47,855 bases of DNA from Actinomycetes bacterium (lineage in GTDB: Bacteria > Actinomycetota > Acidimicrobiia > Acidimicrobiales > RAAP-2): positions 1 to 47,855 of the forward strand of contig JAJYQJ010000100.1 in the NCBI GenBank assembly GCA_021794655.1, given 5' to 3'. The stretch's first letter is position 1; the number at the start of each line of letters is the position of its first letter. Below are positions 8,464-19,612 of this stretch, one piece after another. The translations under genes were made by a program, and so were the position numbers. The notes beneath the pieces are model-generated. The model was not told the DNA's origin. It saw only the letters and a list, made by a program, of their open reading frames with translations, and did not search any database.

Positions 8464-8589
8464 ATGGGCACGAGAAAAGAACGTTCGCCAGTGAAAAAGG
8501 TGTTGGCCGCTGCAGGGTTCCTGGGAACTATCGCCAGTATTTGGTGGTTTGCGTTGAGGCCGAGGTACAACCGCAAGCGCGGGAAGTAG
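8464..8589 (+). CDS. Small single-pass membrane protein, 41 residues
   Basis: The frame encodes a short basic N-terminus (MGTRKERSPVKK), one hydrophobic segment (VLAAAGFLGTIASIWWFAL) and a basic tail (RPRYNRKRGK). This charged-hydrophobic-charged pattern is what real small membrane proteins look like. A TATTGT hexamer ends 8 bases before the ATG, so a leaderless transcript is possible; there is no ribosome site. I recognise no family. Bases 8590-8738 between it and the MFS gene show only the putative -10 of that gene. Confidence 0.5.
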   Translation: MGTRKERSPVKKVLAAAGFLGTIASIWWFALRPRYNRKRGK

Positions 8590-8727
8590 CCGTTCTTAGC
8601 GTCGGCTAGAAACCTACACAACAAGAGACCGGCCTTACGTTCACAAGGACCGCTGGGCTGGGTAGCGGGACAGACAGGCGATGGTTCAGGTCTTATTTAC
8701 AGGCGCGGTTGTTGCAAGAATGTGTCG

Positions 8728-8733
8728 TACTCT
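8728..8733 (+). promoter_or_regulatory. Candidate -10 element for the MFS gene
   Basis: TACTCT ends 5 bases before the GTG at 8739. Together with the lack of a Shine-Dalgarno it suggests a leaderless message and supports that GTG over the upstream TTG codons. Confidence 0.3.
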
Positions 8734-8738
8734 TTGAT

Positions 8739-9977
8739 GTGTCGTTATCGTCGCTCAAGCCACTTGGTCATCGCAACTTCGCTCTGCTCTGGTCTGCTGC
8801 TCTTATCTCCAACATAGGTTCATGGGTCCAGGCGGTTGCTCTCGGGATCTTCGTGACCAACGTGACCCACAATCCGTTTTGGACCGGGCTCGTTGCAGCT
8901 GCCGCGTTCTTGCCGAACGGACTGTTGGCCCCGTTTGGCGGAGTCATGGCAGATCGTTTCGATCGCAGGCGCTGGCTCCTGCTTACGACGGCCTTCGAAA
9001 CGATATTTGCGGGTTTGTTGGCAGTCTTGTCCGCGACAGGCAGCGCTACGCCAGGATTAGCCGTGCTGGTCGCGTTCTTTGGTGGCACGGCCTCCGCGAT
9101 TGGGTTTCCGGCATACCAAGCGATGCTCCCGGACTTGGTTGGGAGAGAGGACCTCTTGGCGGCAGTCAGCCTGTCGTCCGCTCAGTTCAATTTGGGGCGG
9201 GTCATCGGGCCCGTTGTGGCGGGCGTAGTGATTGTCGAGGGGTCGTATTCGCTGGCGTTCTTAGTCAACGCGGTCTCGTTCTTCGCGGTGATAGTTGCAT
9301 TGCTCCTCTTGAGACTGCCACCGCGGGAGGTCGCTCGGGTTCGAAGCGGCATTATCGCTCCGATGATCTCTGGAATTCACACTGCGTGGTCTGAACCCGG
9401 TTGTCGCAGTGCCGTCGTGCTTATCGGTATCGTCGCGCTAATCGGTTCTCCCTTCATCGCACTTGTACCCGCGATCGCTGTCACTGGGCTGCACGCGAAG
9501 TCGGCCCATCAAGGGTCAGCGTTCACGTCAGTGCTCGTCACTGCTCAAGGTATTGGAGCGGTCGTAGCGGCCCTCGTCTTACCTAGCATCGCGCGCCGCT
9601 TTGGACGTGGCCACCAGCTTAGAACGGCGCTCATGGCACTTCCCGTGCTGCTCGTCCTCTACGGACTGTCAAGTGATATTGGACTATCAGCGGCCTCTAT
9701 CTTTTTCCTTGGTGCGGGGTATTTTGCGGTGCTTTCAGGCCTTAACACCGTCGTCCAACTGCGTGCCCCCCGTGCCGAGCGCGGTAGAGTCCTCAGCCTA
9801 TTCATGCTGGCGTTGGGCACTTTGTATCCCGTAGGATCGGTGATTGAAGGCGAAGCCGGCCGTCTGATCGGGGCGCGCACGGTGACGGTCGGAGCGGGAG
9901 TCGCCCTTTTTGTGGCGATGGTCTTTATCCTCGTTGCACGCAGGGACTACTTTGTTGCCGTGGTGGAAGATATATAG
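8739..9977 (+). CDS. MFS exporter, DHA3/EntS-like
   Basis: An integral membrane transporter of about 412 residues with roughly 12 hydrophobic segments. It starts LKPLGHRNFALLWSAALIS, and between segments 2 and 3 carries the MFS signature loop GGVMADRFDRRR. The layout matches the DHA3 group that includes enterobactin exporter EntS and macrolide efflux proteins. PDLVGREDLLAAVSL and RVIGPVVAGV are also typical of that group. The frame is open to a TTG at 8709, but GTG 8739 places the first conserved block at the usual distance and follows a -10-like hexamer. The substrate cannot be told from sequence. The 110 bases after it contain only the putative promoter of the next gene. Confidence 0.88.
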   Translation: MSLSSLKPLGHRNFALLWSAALISNIGSWVQAVALGIFVTNVTHNPFWTGLVAAAAFLPNGLLAPFGGVMADRFDRRRWLLLTTAFETIFAGLLAVLSATGSATPGLAVLVAFFGGTASAIGFPAYQAMLPDLVGREDLLAAVSLSSAQFNLGRVIGPVVAGVVIVEGSYSLAFLVNAVSFFAVIVALLLLRLPPREVARVRSGIIAPMISGIHTAWSEPGCRSAVVLIGIVALIGSPFIALVPAIAVTGLHAKSAHQGSAFTSVLVTAQGIGAVVAALVLPSIARRFGRGHQLRTALMALPVLLVLYGLSSDIGLSAASIFFLGAGYFAVLSGLNTVVQLRAPRAERGRVLSLFMLALGTLYPVGSVIEGEAGRLIGARTVTVGAGVALFVAMVFILVARRDYFVAVVEDI

Positions 9978-10074
9978 AATGACGAGGAGTTATCTAACGT
10001 ATCGGCCGTTATCCCCGATCTCCCTACGTGAGTTGCAGCTTGTCGTCGAGGTGTTAGGCACATTGGCGGAGCTG

Positions 10075-10081
10075 TAATAAT
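10075..10081 (+). promoter_or_regulatory. Candidate -10 element for the aldehyde dehydrogenase gene
   Basis: TAATAAT lies 6 bases before the ATG at 10088, again the spacing expected for a leaderless message. No clear -35 is visible. Confidence 0.4.
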
Positions 10082-10087
10082 CGCCTT

Positions 10088-11452
10088 ATGTCTTTACAGT
10101 CTGTCAGCCCAGTTACGGGCCAAGTCTTGGCGGAGTTCCAAGAGCACTCTGACGAGGAAGTTGACGAGAGACTGGAGCGTGCCGCGAGGACGTTCCTGTC
10201 GTACAGGGAAACCTCCTACGAAGATAGATCTAGGTGGATGACCGCGGCAGCCGAACTGCTCGAAGGTGAGCAGCCCGCTCTGGCTGAGACCATAACGCTG
10301 GAGATGGGAAAGACGTTTGCACAAGCTAAAGGAGAGGTCTCCAAGTGCGCGATGGCGTTTCGATGGTTCGCGGACAACGCTGAGCGTTTGCTCGATGAGG
10401 AGAAAGTCGAGACGTCGGCAAAGGCGAGTGTCGTGCGCTTTGATCCTCTTGGCCCTGTGCTGGCAATCATGCCGTGGAATTTTCCTTTTTGGCAAGTAGT
10501 TCGATTTGCGGCCCCATCTCTTATGGCGGGAAATGTTGTCGTATTGAAGCACGCATCGAACGTTTCACTAACTGCGTTGTCGTTGGAGAGCGTGTTTGCG
10601 AGAGCTGGATTTCCATGCGGTGCTTTCACGACGCTCTTGATGAACGCAGGCCGTGTTCGTAACGTTATCGAAGACGATCGAATTACCGCTGTGACGTTGA
10701 CCGGTAGCGAAGCGGCCGGGAGGTCCGTCGGACAAGCCGCGGGGGCAGCGTTAAAAAAGGCCGTATTGGAGTTGGGTGGTTCGGATCCGTTCATCGTCTT
10801 GGCCTCGGCTGACCTGGACCGGGCGGTACCGGTAGGGGTGCGCGCGAGGATCCAAAATAATGGGCAGTCCTGCATCGCTGCGAAGCGTTTTCTGATCGAT
10901 GAATCGGTTTTTGATGAGTACTATCATCGGTTCACCGACGAGATGGCCGCTTTGGTGCTCGGAGATCCGTTTGACCCGGCTACTGACGTAGGTCCACTGT
11001 CGTCTCGGGCTCAACGCGACGAAGTGGCCGGCCAGGTGGACGATGCGGTTGCAAAGGGCGCGACGATCAGTTGTGGCGGCAGCCTGTTAGATGGAGCCGG
11101 GTGGTTCTACCCTCCTACGGTTATTACGGGCGTGACTTCGTCGATGCGTATCAGTCGCGAAGAAGTGTTCGGACCAGTGGCCGTGGTCGAAAAGGTCCGC
11201 GGGGTTGAAGATGCAATAAGAGAGGCAAACAGGACAGTGTTTGGACTCGGCGCGAGCGTTTGGACACAGGACCGAGAAGAAGCGGATCGCTGCGTGGCCG
11301 GAGTTGAGGCCGGACAAGTTTTTGTCAATGCGATGGTGGCTTCCACTCCCGAGCTGCCCTTTGGTGGGATAAAGCGTTCGGGCTACGGGCGTGAACTCTC
11401 GAGCTTTGGATTGAAGGAGTTCTGCAACGCGAAGTCGGTATGGATTGCTTGA
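10088..11452 (+). CDS. NAD(P)-dependent aldehyde dehydrogenase, succinate-semialdehyde type
   Basis: A 454-residue ALDH that oxidises an aldehyde to its acid. The cofactor region reads IMPWNFPFWQV and LTGSEAAGRSV. The general base is in LELGGSDP (E228) and the catalytic cysteine in NNGQSCIAAKRF (C262). EEVFGPVAVV and PFGGIKRSGYGREL close the family pattern. EMGKTFAQAKGEV near residue 80 and the short length put it closest to the GabD/Sad succinate-semialdehyde dehydrogenases, so GABA or 2-oxoglutarate side-path metabolism is the best guess. There is no ribosome site; a TAATAAT stands just before the ATG. The cysteine desulfurase starts 16 bases after its stop. Confidence 0.92.
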   Translation: MSLQSVSPVTGQVLAEFQEHSDEEVDERLERAARTFLSYRETSYEDRSRWMTAAAELLEGEQPALAETITLEMGKTFAQAKGEVSKCAMAFRWFADNAERLLDEEKVETSAKASVVRFDPLGPVLAIMPWNFPFWQVVRFAAPSLMAGNVVVLKHASNVSLTALSLESVFARAGFPCGAFTTLLMNAGRVRNVIEDDRITAVTLTGSEAAGRSVGQAAGAALKKAVLELGGSDPFIVLASADLDRAVPVGVRARIQNNGQSCIAAKRFLIDESVFDEYYHRFTDEMAALVLGDPFDPATDVGPLSSRAQRDEVAGQVDDAVAKGATISCGGSLLDGAGWFYPPTVITGVTSSMRISREEVFGPVAVVEKVRGVEDAIREANRTVFGLGASVWTQDREEADRCVAGVEAGQVFVNAMVASTPELPFGGIKRSGYGRELSSFGLKEFCNAKSVWIA

Positions 11453-11468
11453 GAATGGAGATCTCGGA

Positions 11469-12644
11469 GTGATAATTTATATGGATTACGCGTCGACGTC
11501 ACCCCTGCGGCCAGAGGTAGTCGAAGCGATGGCGCCGTTCAACGGGGATAACTTTGGCAACGCTTCAGGTGGTCATCGGGTTTCACGCTACGCCAAGAAG
11601 GCATTGGAAGATGCGCGTGATTCAATTGCGGAGTCCTGCGGGGTGGAGTCAGGTGAGGTGTTCTTCACCTCGGGCGGTACTGAATCAGACAACATCGCGG
11701 TCCTTGGCACGCTCGGAGCTGAAAACAAGAGAAGAGGGGAGCCAACCGCTGTCGTCTGTTCTGCTGTCGAGCACCCGGCAGTCTTTGAGACGTTTCGATC
11801 GGTTGGTGCGGGCCGAGGCTTGTCGGTCGGATCGGTGGCGCCACAGACGCGGCTAGCCGCAGTTGATGGCTCAGGGGTTGTCGATCTTGGCTCCCTCGAG
11901 GAAGTGTTGGACCAAGGGGTAGTTCTCGTATCGGTGATGTTGGCTAACAACGAAACAGGCACGATCCAGCCCCTTTCCTCGATCGTCGACTTGGTTCGTC
12001 GCCTCGCTCCCGACGCCGTATTTCATACAGACGCCGTACAGGGAGCTTGCTATCTTGATTTGGCTTCAGCACTTAGCGACGTCGACGTCGCGTCGATCAG
12101 TGCCCACAAGTTGGGTGGGCCAAAAGGCGTCGGCGCGGTTGTGGTGAGAAAGGGGATCAACGTGGCCCCGTTGTTCCATGGAGGTGGGCAGGAACGAGGA
12201 CTGCGAAGCGGTACTTCCAATGTCGCTGGAGCAGTCGGGTTCGCATCAGCGTTGTCGATATCGCAGTCTGTAAGAGAGTCTGAGTCAACCCGAGTAGGGC
12301 TGCTGCGTGATCGCTTAGTGGACGAGATCAAGTCATCGGTCCCAGGAGTGACCGAAAGTTCAGATCGCTCAAAGGTGTTGCCCGGCCATGCGCACGTCAG
12401 GTTCCAATCGGTTGACAGAGAGGAGCTCGTAGTCCTGCTCGACCAGGCTGGTGTCTGCGTATCTGCTGGATCAGCGTGTTCGAGCGGTGCGTTGGAACCG
12501 AGCCGAGTGTTGACTGCGATGGGGGTGGACAAAGAAGACGCTCGTGGTGCTATCCGATTTTCGCTTGGCCATATGACGACAGCTGAAGACGTGGAACGGG
12601 CGCTCGCAGTTATTCCAGAGGCGGTCGGGAGGCTTCGGGCGTGA
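11469..12644 (+). CDS. Cysteine desulfurase (IscS/NifS family)
   Basis: A PLP enzyme that takes sulfur from cysteine as an enzyme-bound persulfide. It begins VIIYMDYASTSP, the usual family start. The PLP lysine is in SAHKLGGPKG (K214) and the persulfide cysteine in SAGSACSSGALEPS (C337). HTDAVQ carries the PLP-pairing aspartate. GTG at 11469 is chosen because GGAG lies 8 bases before it and it aligns with family N-termini; the frame is open to a TTG at 11445 within the aldehyde dehydrogenase gene. mnmA follows closely downstream, and no iscU, suf or fdx gene is nearby. The likely job is supplying sulfur for tRNA 2-thiouridine (inference from context). Confidence 0.94.
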   Translation: MIIYMDYASTSPLRPEVVEAMAPFNGDNFGNASGGHRVSRYAKKALEDARDSIAESCGVESGEVFFTSGGTESDNIAVLGTLGAENKRRGEPTAVVCSAVEHPAVFETFRSVGAGRGLSVGSVAPQTRLAAVDGSGVVDLGSLEEVLDQGVVLVSVMLANNETGTIQPLSSIVDLVRRLAPDAVFHTDAVQGACYLDLASALSDVDVASISAHKLGGPKGVGAVVVRKGINVAPLFHGGGQERGLRSGTSNVAGAVGFASALSISQSVRESESTRVGLLRDRLVDEIKSSVPGVTESSDRSKVLPGHAHVRFQSVDREELVVLLDQAGVCVSAGSACSSGALEPSRVLTAMGVDKEDARGAIRFSLGHMTTAEDVERALAVIPEAVGRLRA

Positions 12645-12704
12645 AAGAAACCGTGGAATCGAATGTCCATGAATCGAGTAGATTATGAAGATGCGAGATG
12701 CGCG

Positions 12705-13790
12705 ATGAGGGTTCTCGTTGCGATGTCGGGAGGGGTTGACTCTTCAGTTGCTGCGGCACGCCTCCTTAAGGAGGGTCATGAAGTTGTTGGGGCAACTCTT
12801 AAGCTGTGGGGCGGTCCGTCTGACTCGGGTTGCTGTTCGGTAGGGGACGTAGAAGATGCACGCCGGGTCGCCCAGCAGCTCGGGATAGATCACCACGTCT
12901 TCAACATGACCGCAGAGTTCGACGAGTCGGTAGTCTCGCCTTATGTGACGGCACACGCCGTTGGTAAGACGCCTAATCCATGCATCGAGTGCAACAGGAG
13001 CATCAAGTTCGGCTCTTTGCTCACGAGAACGATTCGTTTGGGCTTTGATGCGTTAGCAACGGGGCATCACGCGAGGATCGCCACGCGGGCAGTTTCTCAT
13101 GGAACCACACGATCCTCCGGGTCACCTCGCCTGCTTCGAGGAGTCGATATCGACAAGGATCAGTCTTATGTGCTTTCCATGCTCGACCAGGACCAGCTGT
13201 CCAGGGTACTTCTGCCAATTGGTGAGATGACAAAGACACAAGTCAGAAGCTACGCAACCGACCTTGGGCTCAGGACCGCAGGAAAGCCGGACAGCCAAGA
13301 CGTCTGTTTCATCAGTGGGGATCACGGCAGGAAAGAGTTCCTGTCCGACCGCATCCCGCTTCATGAGGCAGAGTTGCTCGACGTGGGAAGTCGAGAAGTT
13401 GTCGGGCACGTCCAGGAGCTGGAACTGGTGACGGTAGGTCAAAGAAAGGGCATGGGACACAGCCGGGACGGTCGACGTCGTTACGTGTTGCGTGTCGACG
13501 TGCCTTTGAAGCAGGTGATTGTAGGAGGACCGGCCGAAGCCCAAATCGACCGGCTAACCCTGGACGGATCCACCGTCTGCTGGGTGTCGGATGCGTTACC
13601 TTCGGGCTCTAGGGTATTCGTCCAAGTGAGTGCGCATGGCAGGCCGGCTTGTGGCACCTTCGAAGGGGACGACCTCTTAACCGTGGTCACTCTCGACAGA
13701 CCCCAGCGTCCTGTCGCTCCCGGGCAGACTGTCGCTTTTTACGATATCGGCGATCCGGACTTGGTGCTGGGCAGTGCAATTGCGACGTGA
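12705..13790 (+). CDS. mnmA: tRNA-specific 2-thiouridylase
   Basis: Puts sulfur on U34 of Lys, Glu and Gln tRNAs, using ATP to activate the base. The PP-loop is AMSGGVDSSVAA. The catalytic cysteine pair is in PNPCIECNRSIKF (C96 by alignment to the E. coli pattern) and SQDVCFI (C201). GHHARI and VTVGQRKGMG are further family blocks. The start is placed at ATG 12705 because family members begin with this MRVLVAMSGG. ATG 12663 and 12669 are in frame and would add 14 or 12 residues; neither choice has a good ribosome site. The cysteine desulfurase just upstream is the natural sulfur donor. A GC-rich insert (TRAVSHGTTRSSGSP) follows GHHARI. Confidence 0.95.
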   Translation: MRVLVAMSGGVDSSVAAARLLKEGHEVVGATLKLWGGPSDSGCCSVGDVEDARRVAQQLGIDHHVFNMTAEFDESVVSPYVTAHAVGKTPNPCIECNRSIKFGSLLTRTIRLGFDALATGHHARIATRAVSHGTTRSSGSPRLLRGVDIDKDQSYVLSMLDQDQLSRVLLPIGEMTKTQVRSYATDLGLRTAGKPDSQDVCFISGDHGRKEFLSDRIPLHEAELLDVGSREVVGHVQELELVTVGQRKGMGHSRDGRRRYVLRVDVPLKQVIVGGPAEAQIDRLTLDGSTVCWVSDALPSGSRVFVQVSAHGRPACGTFEGDDLLTVVTLDRPQRPVAPGQTVAFYDIGDPDLVLGSAIAT

Positions 13791-13805
13791 TCGCTCTTGC
13801 TCTAG

Positions 13806-16058
<2,253 letters not shown>

Positions 16059-16093
16059 TCGCCTCTGTACGTAACTAGCCTAGTTGACGTCTA

Positions 16094-18157
16094 ATGCCCC
16101 TTATAACCGATTCCGTTGGCCGAGTCCTGGGAAAGCGGTACCGGTTGGTAGCCGCTTTGGGAACTGGCGCGTCCGCGCACGTCTTCTTGGCAGAAGACGT
16201 GTCGCTCGGACGTCGTGTAGCGGTCAAGGTTCTCCAACCAGCGCTCGCGAAGGACGAGTCATTCCTGAAGCGCTTCAGGGCCGAGGCACGATCTGTAGCT
16301 TCACTCAGCCACCCCAACGTACTAGGGGTGTTTGACTGGGGTGAAGACTCAGACGGGCCGTACCTTGTCACTGAGTACCTTGGCGGTGGGAGCCTGCGAG
16401 ATCTCTTGGATCGAAGCTATCGCTTGAGTCACTCCCAAGCGGCTCGCTTGGGTTCCCAGGCAGCGTCCGGGCTCGCTTACGCGCACGCGAGAGGACTTGT
16501 CCACCGCGACGTGAAGCCCGCCAACTTGTTGTTTGACGAAGACGGAAGGGTACGCGTTGCAGACTTCGGCGTAGCGAGAGCACTTGCGGAAGCTGCTTGG
16601 ACCGAACCTTCTGGAGCGATGGTTGGCACCGCACGGTACGCGTCACCAGAGCAGGCCGAAGGTCGGGCTGTAGACGGTAGGGCAGACGTCTACTCGTTGG
16701 CTCTGGTGCTCTACGAAGCCGTTACCGGCGTCGTGCCGTTTGTGACTGACACGACGATGGGCACTCTGATGGCCCGCGTCGGCGCGCCGCTGCCTCATCA
16801 TGACGGGCTTGGTCCCCTAGACGACGTGCTTGCACGCGCCGCATCCCCTGATCTGAGCGCTCGCCTCGATGCGGCAGGACTCGCGACCCGGCTAGACACG
16901 CTGGGTGCGGCACTTCCAACGCCATCTCCGCTTCCGCTCGAGCTGACGAAGCCGAGGTCAGCGTCAGGACCCACATCCGTTCGTGGCGTTGCGCGTCAGT
17001 CCGACTCAGATCTAACTGCAGTCGTGCCGGTTGGAACTCAAAGAGACGACGACGCGACGGTCACTACCGGCGCTGTCGGAGATGGTGCAACCCGGGTGAT
17101 CAGGGCGCAGCCAGGAGAGGTATTTGACGCAGTAGCACTAGGTGCAACCGCAGGCGGGGCAACCGGTGATGGCGGGGCAACCGGTGATGGCGGGGCAACC
17201 GGTGATGCAAGTGAAACCGGTCTTGCGAAACCGCCGCTAACTGCTGTGCGCGAACGACGCAAGTGGCCTTGGGTCCTCGCAGCGGTCCTACTCGCGCTCG
17301 TATTAGCAGCTGGTGGGTTCCTAGCGGTACAAGAGAAAGTATTCGTGCCGAGCCGTCCGGTGCCGATGCTCGTTGGAGACACTGTTGCAACCGCCAAGAG
17401 CCGTCTTGCAAGCGAGCACCTCAAACTTAATGTTGGGCCGCCGGTGTTCTCCATCACGGTAATTCCAGGCCACGTAGTGAGCCAGACCCCCTCGCCAAAG
17501 GTCATGTTGAAAGAAGGCGGGACAGTGAAGGTCGTAGTCTCCAAGGGTCCTCCTCCCGTACCCGTGCCGTCGTTGTCTGGAGTCGACTGTTTGGCCGCGC
17601 AAAAGATGTTGAGTGTCGCCCACCTAGTTGGTGTATGCGCTCCCGCCGCCGCTGCCTACAGCCAGAGCGTACCGGTTGGCCAGGTGATCAACTGGTCCTA
17701 TGACAATATATTGAATGCGACGAGCGCCCCATATGGCGCGACGATCCAGATAGCGATATCCAAGGGGAAACCGCCGGTGACGATTCCGACTGGTCTCGTA
17801 GGAGGGAGCTTCCAGGCAGCCAAGGCGGCCCTCTCGAACCTCGGCCTTGCGGTGTCGCAGGCCTCTCAGTACTCGACTTCTGTTCCAGCCGGCGAGGTCA
17901 TAAGCACAACCCCGACTTCTGGCCAGCAAGCCCCCGCTGGTTCAACGGTGACCGTAGTAGTCTCTGCTGGACCGCCGATGGTGACGGTCCCAGCTCTCGG
18001 GGGTGACACTGTCGCTCAGGCGACGGCAGCTTTGCAGGCGCTCGGTTTGACGGTCGCAAATGTCTACGGTCCGCCGAAGGGAACCGTGTTTGATTCGGTC
18101 CCGGCTTCTGGGGCGACGGTAGTCGTTGGCTCGTCGGTCAACCTCTACACCAAGTGA
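16094..18157 (+). CDS. PASTA-domain Ser/Thr protein kinase (PknB-like)
   Basis: A membrane receptor kinase of 687 residues. The kinase domain (about 16-280) has the glycine loop LGTGASAHVF, lysine K45 in VAVKVL, the catalytic loop HRDVKPANLL (D139), DFG at 157-159 and ASPE in place of APE. A linker of about 110 residues includes a GGATGD repeat. One membrane span follows (about 391-414), then four extracellular PASTA repeats to the end, each closing with a pattern such as VVVSKG. PASTA repeats bind muropeptides, so it probably links cell-wall state to growth (family knowledge). The usual pknB neighbours (pstP, ftsW/rodA, pbpA) are absent. A TAGTTG hexamer 7 bases before the ATG suggests a leaderless message. 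Confidence 0.95.
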   Translation: MPLITDSVGRVLGKRYRLVAALGTGASAHVFLAEDVSLGRRVAVKVLQPALAKDESFLKRFRAEARSVASLSHPNVLGVFDWGEDSDGPYLVTEYLGGGSLRDLLDRSYRLSHSQAARLGSQAASGLAYAHARGLVHRDVKPANLLFDEDGRVRVADFGVARALAEAAWTEPSGAMVGTARYASPEQAEGRAVDGRADVYSLALVLYEAVTGVVPFVTDTTMGTLMARVGAPLPHHDGLGPLDDVLARAASPDLSARLDAAGLATRLDTLGAALPTPSPLPLELTKPRSASGPTSVRGVARQSDSDLTAVVPVGTQRDDDATVTTGAVGDGATRVIRAQPGEVFDAVALGATAGGATGDGGATGDGGATGDASETGLAKPPLTAVRERRKWPWVLAAVLLALVLAAGGFLAVQEKVFVPSRPVPMLVGDTVATAKSRLASEHLKLNVGPPVFSITVIPGHVVSQTPSPKVMLKEGGTVKVVVSKGPPPVPVPSLSGVDCLAAQKMLSVAHLVGVCAPAAAAYSQSVPVGQVINWSYDNILNATSAPYGATIQIAISKGKPPVTIPTGLVGGSFQAAKAALSNLGLAVSQASQYSTSVPAGEVISTTPTSGQQAPAGSTVTVVVSAGPPMVTVPALGGDTVAQATAALQALGLTVANVYGPPKGTVFDSVPASGATVVVGSSVNLYTK
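17153..17206 (+). repeat. 18-bp tandem repeat, three perfect copies, in the kinase linker
   Basis: GGCGGGGCAACCGGTGAT is repeated exactly at 17153, 17171 and 17189, encoding Gly-Gly-Ala-Thr-Gly-Asp three times. Identical copies at the DNA level indicate recent expansion or slippage. Confidence 0.95.
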
Positions 18158-18205
18158 GTCGATTGCGAACTCCGTAGTCACCTTCAGCCAGGACGAGAAA
18201 CGATG

Positions 18206-19549
18206 CTAGCGGCCCTGCATGCGAACGATGGAACGCAATGTGCGAGCGATGATCTTTGCGTCGAGCAGAGGGCCTTGGTGCCGGAGGTAGTAGAACTCGT
18301 ACTGGAGCTTTTCCAACGCATCGGACACGCTCGAGCCGTATGGAAATTTGACCTGGGCCCAGCCTGTTACTCCGGGCTTTACGAGATGCCTCACGTCGTA
18401 GAAGCGGATCTTTTCCCTGAGCTCTTCGACGTAGCGAGGCTGTTCGGGGCGAGGCCCGACGAGCGATATCTCGCCACGAGCGATATTGATGGCCTGTGGA
18501 AGCTCGTCAAGGTGGGTGCGACGTAGCCACCTGCCGACGCGTCCTAAGCGCGGGTCGTTCTCGTCTGTCCACTCCTCTTCATCACCGCCGGCAGCCATAG
18601 TTCGGAACTTGATTATGGTAAAGGTCTTCCCACCTTTTCCGACACGAACTTGCCTGAAGAACAGGGGTCCTTTGTTGCCGGCGCGATCCAGGGTCCACAC
18701 CATCGGTGAGAAGACTACGAGCGCGACGAGACCGACGAGTGCGGCTGCCAAGTCCACGATGCGCTTCAATCGAGCGTAGCTAGGTGTGTGAAGCTCTTGT
18801 ATGTCGAACATGAGAGAGACGCGCTCCAGCTCAGACACTGGCAGCTTCCCAAGCCATTCGTCGTAGAAAAGCGAGAGGGTGCGAACTTTTACACCACTGC
18901 GGTGCAGCGTTGCAACCCCTGTGAGCACTTCGTCGTTGATCTGTGCCTCGCGCCCTAAGACCACGACAGTCGCTTGTCTGCTCATCGCGAGTTCCACGAG
19001 GTTGGGCAAAGTTGGCGTTTCTTGCCCGACGAGATCCTCTACGCGGGGTGTGAAGCGATCGGGATCCACTAGCGCGACGAGACGAGCAACGTGTTCAGGG
19101 AAACGGTGTATATCGCTGCTCAAGGCGGCGGAGTCGTCGCTGTTCAAGACCGCAACGACGCGTTCGGCCCCCGAACCGTCCTGTCGTGCTCTCAAGTCGA
19201 GGATCGTCAAGACAGAGTAGGCGGGTATGAGCACGAGTCCCGATCCAAAGACGACCGCTCTTGGAAGTATCGCAGAAGCAGATAGCAACTGGACGATCGA
19301 TACCCCGAGACCCGCGGTTACAACCGCCGCGCCCGCGCTCCACAGCGCGCCTGAGTCGGTACTGGGCGTGTCTGGTATTCCAACCCCATATGAGGCGATC
19401 TCCAAGACGGCTATGTACCCGATCATCCAGGCGAAGCGGCTGGTCCCAGTGAACGGGTAGTGCCCGATGAAGTGGGCGTGAAACTCTCCCAATCCGAATA
19501 CAACGACGATCGGCGCCAAGACGGCACTCCATCGCAGGACGGCTCTCAC
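18206..19549 (-). CDS. Polyprenyl glycosylphosphotransferase (initiating sugar transferase)
   Basis: Starts exopolysaccharide or O-antigen assembly by moving a sugar-1-phosphate onto undecaprenyl phosphate at the membrane. The 447-residue protein has about four N-terminal hydrophobic segments, a soluble middle region, one further span (AAALVGLVALVVFSPMVW) and a C-terminal Bac_transf domain. That domain shows FFRQVRVGKGG, FRTM, RRTHLDELPQ, GEISLVGPRPE and KPGVTGWAQV, the complete WbaP/WcaJ-type catalytic set. GTG 19549 has no ribosome site. Only 48 bases separate its stop from the kinase stop on the other strand. The upstream gap holds a 15-bp direct repeat. The O-antigen-ligase-like gene upstream on the same strand supports a polysaccharide role. 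Confidence 0.93.
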   Translation of the reverse strand: MRAVLRWSAVLAPIVVVFGLGEFHAHFIGHYPFTGTSRFAWMIGYIAVLEIASYGVGIPDTPSTDSGALWSAGAAVVTAGLGVSIVQLLSASAILPRAVVFGSGLVLIPAYSVLTILDLRARQDGSGAERVVAVLNSDDSAALSSDIHRFPEHVARLVALVDPDRFTPRVEDLVGQETPTLPNLVELAMSRQATVVVLGREAQINDEVLTGVATLHRSGVKVRTLSLFYDEWLGKLPVSELERVSLMFDIQELHTPSYARLKRIVDLAAALVGLVALVVFSPMVWTLDRAGNKGPLFFRQVRVGKGGKTFTIIKFRTMAAGGDEEEWTDENDPRLGRVGRWLRRTHLDELPQAINIARGEISLVGPRPEQPRYVEELREKIRFYDVRHLVKPGVTGWAQVKFPYGSSVSDALEKLQYEFYYLRHQGPLLDAKIIARTLRSIVRMQGR

Positions 19550-19555
19550 GTGGCC

Positions 19556-19585
19556 AATTCAACTACGAACAATTCAACTACGAAA
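19556..19585. repeat. 15-bp direct repeat just upstream of the sugar transferase gene
   Basis: AATTCAACTACGAA occurs at 19556 and again at 19571, exactly 15 bases apart, within 40 bases of the minus-strand GTG at 19549. It could be a tandem binding site or a slippage product. Confidence 0.6.
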
Positions 19586-19612
19586 CTGCACACGTGTTCT
19601 AATGTAGAAGAC

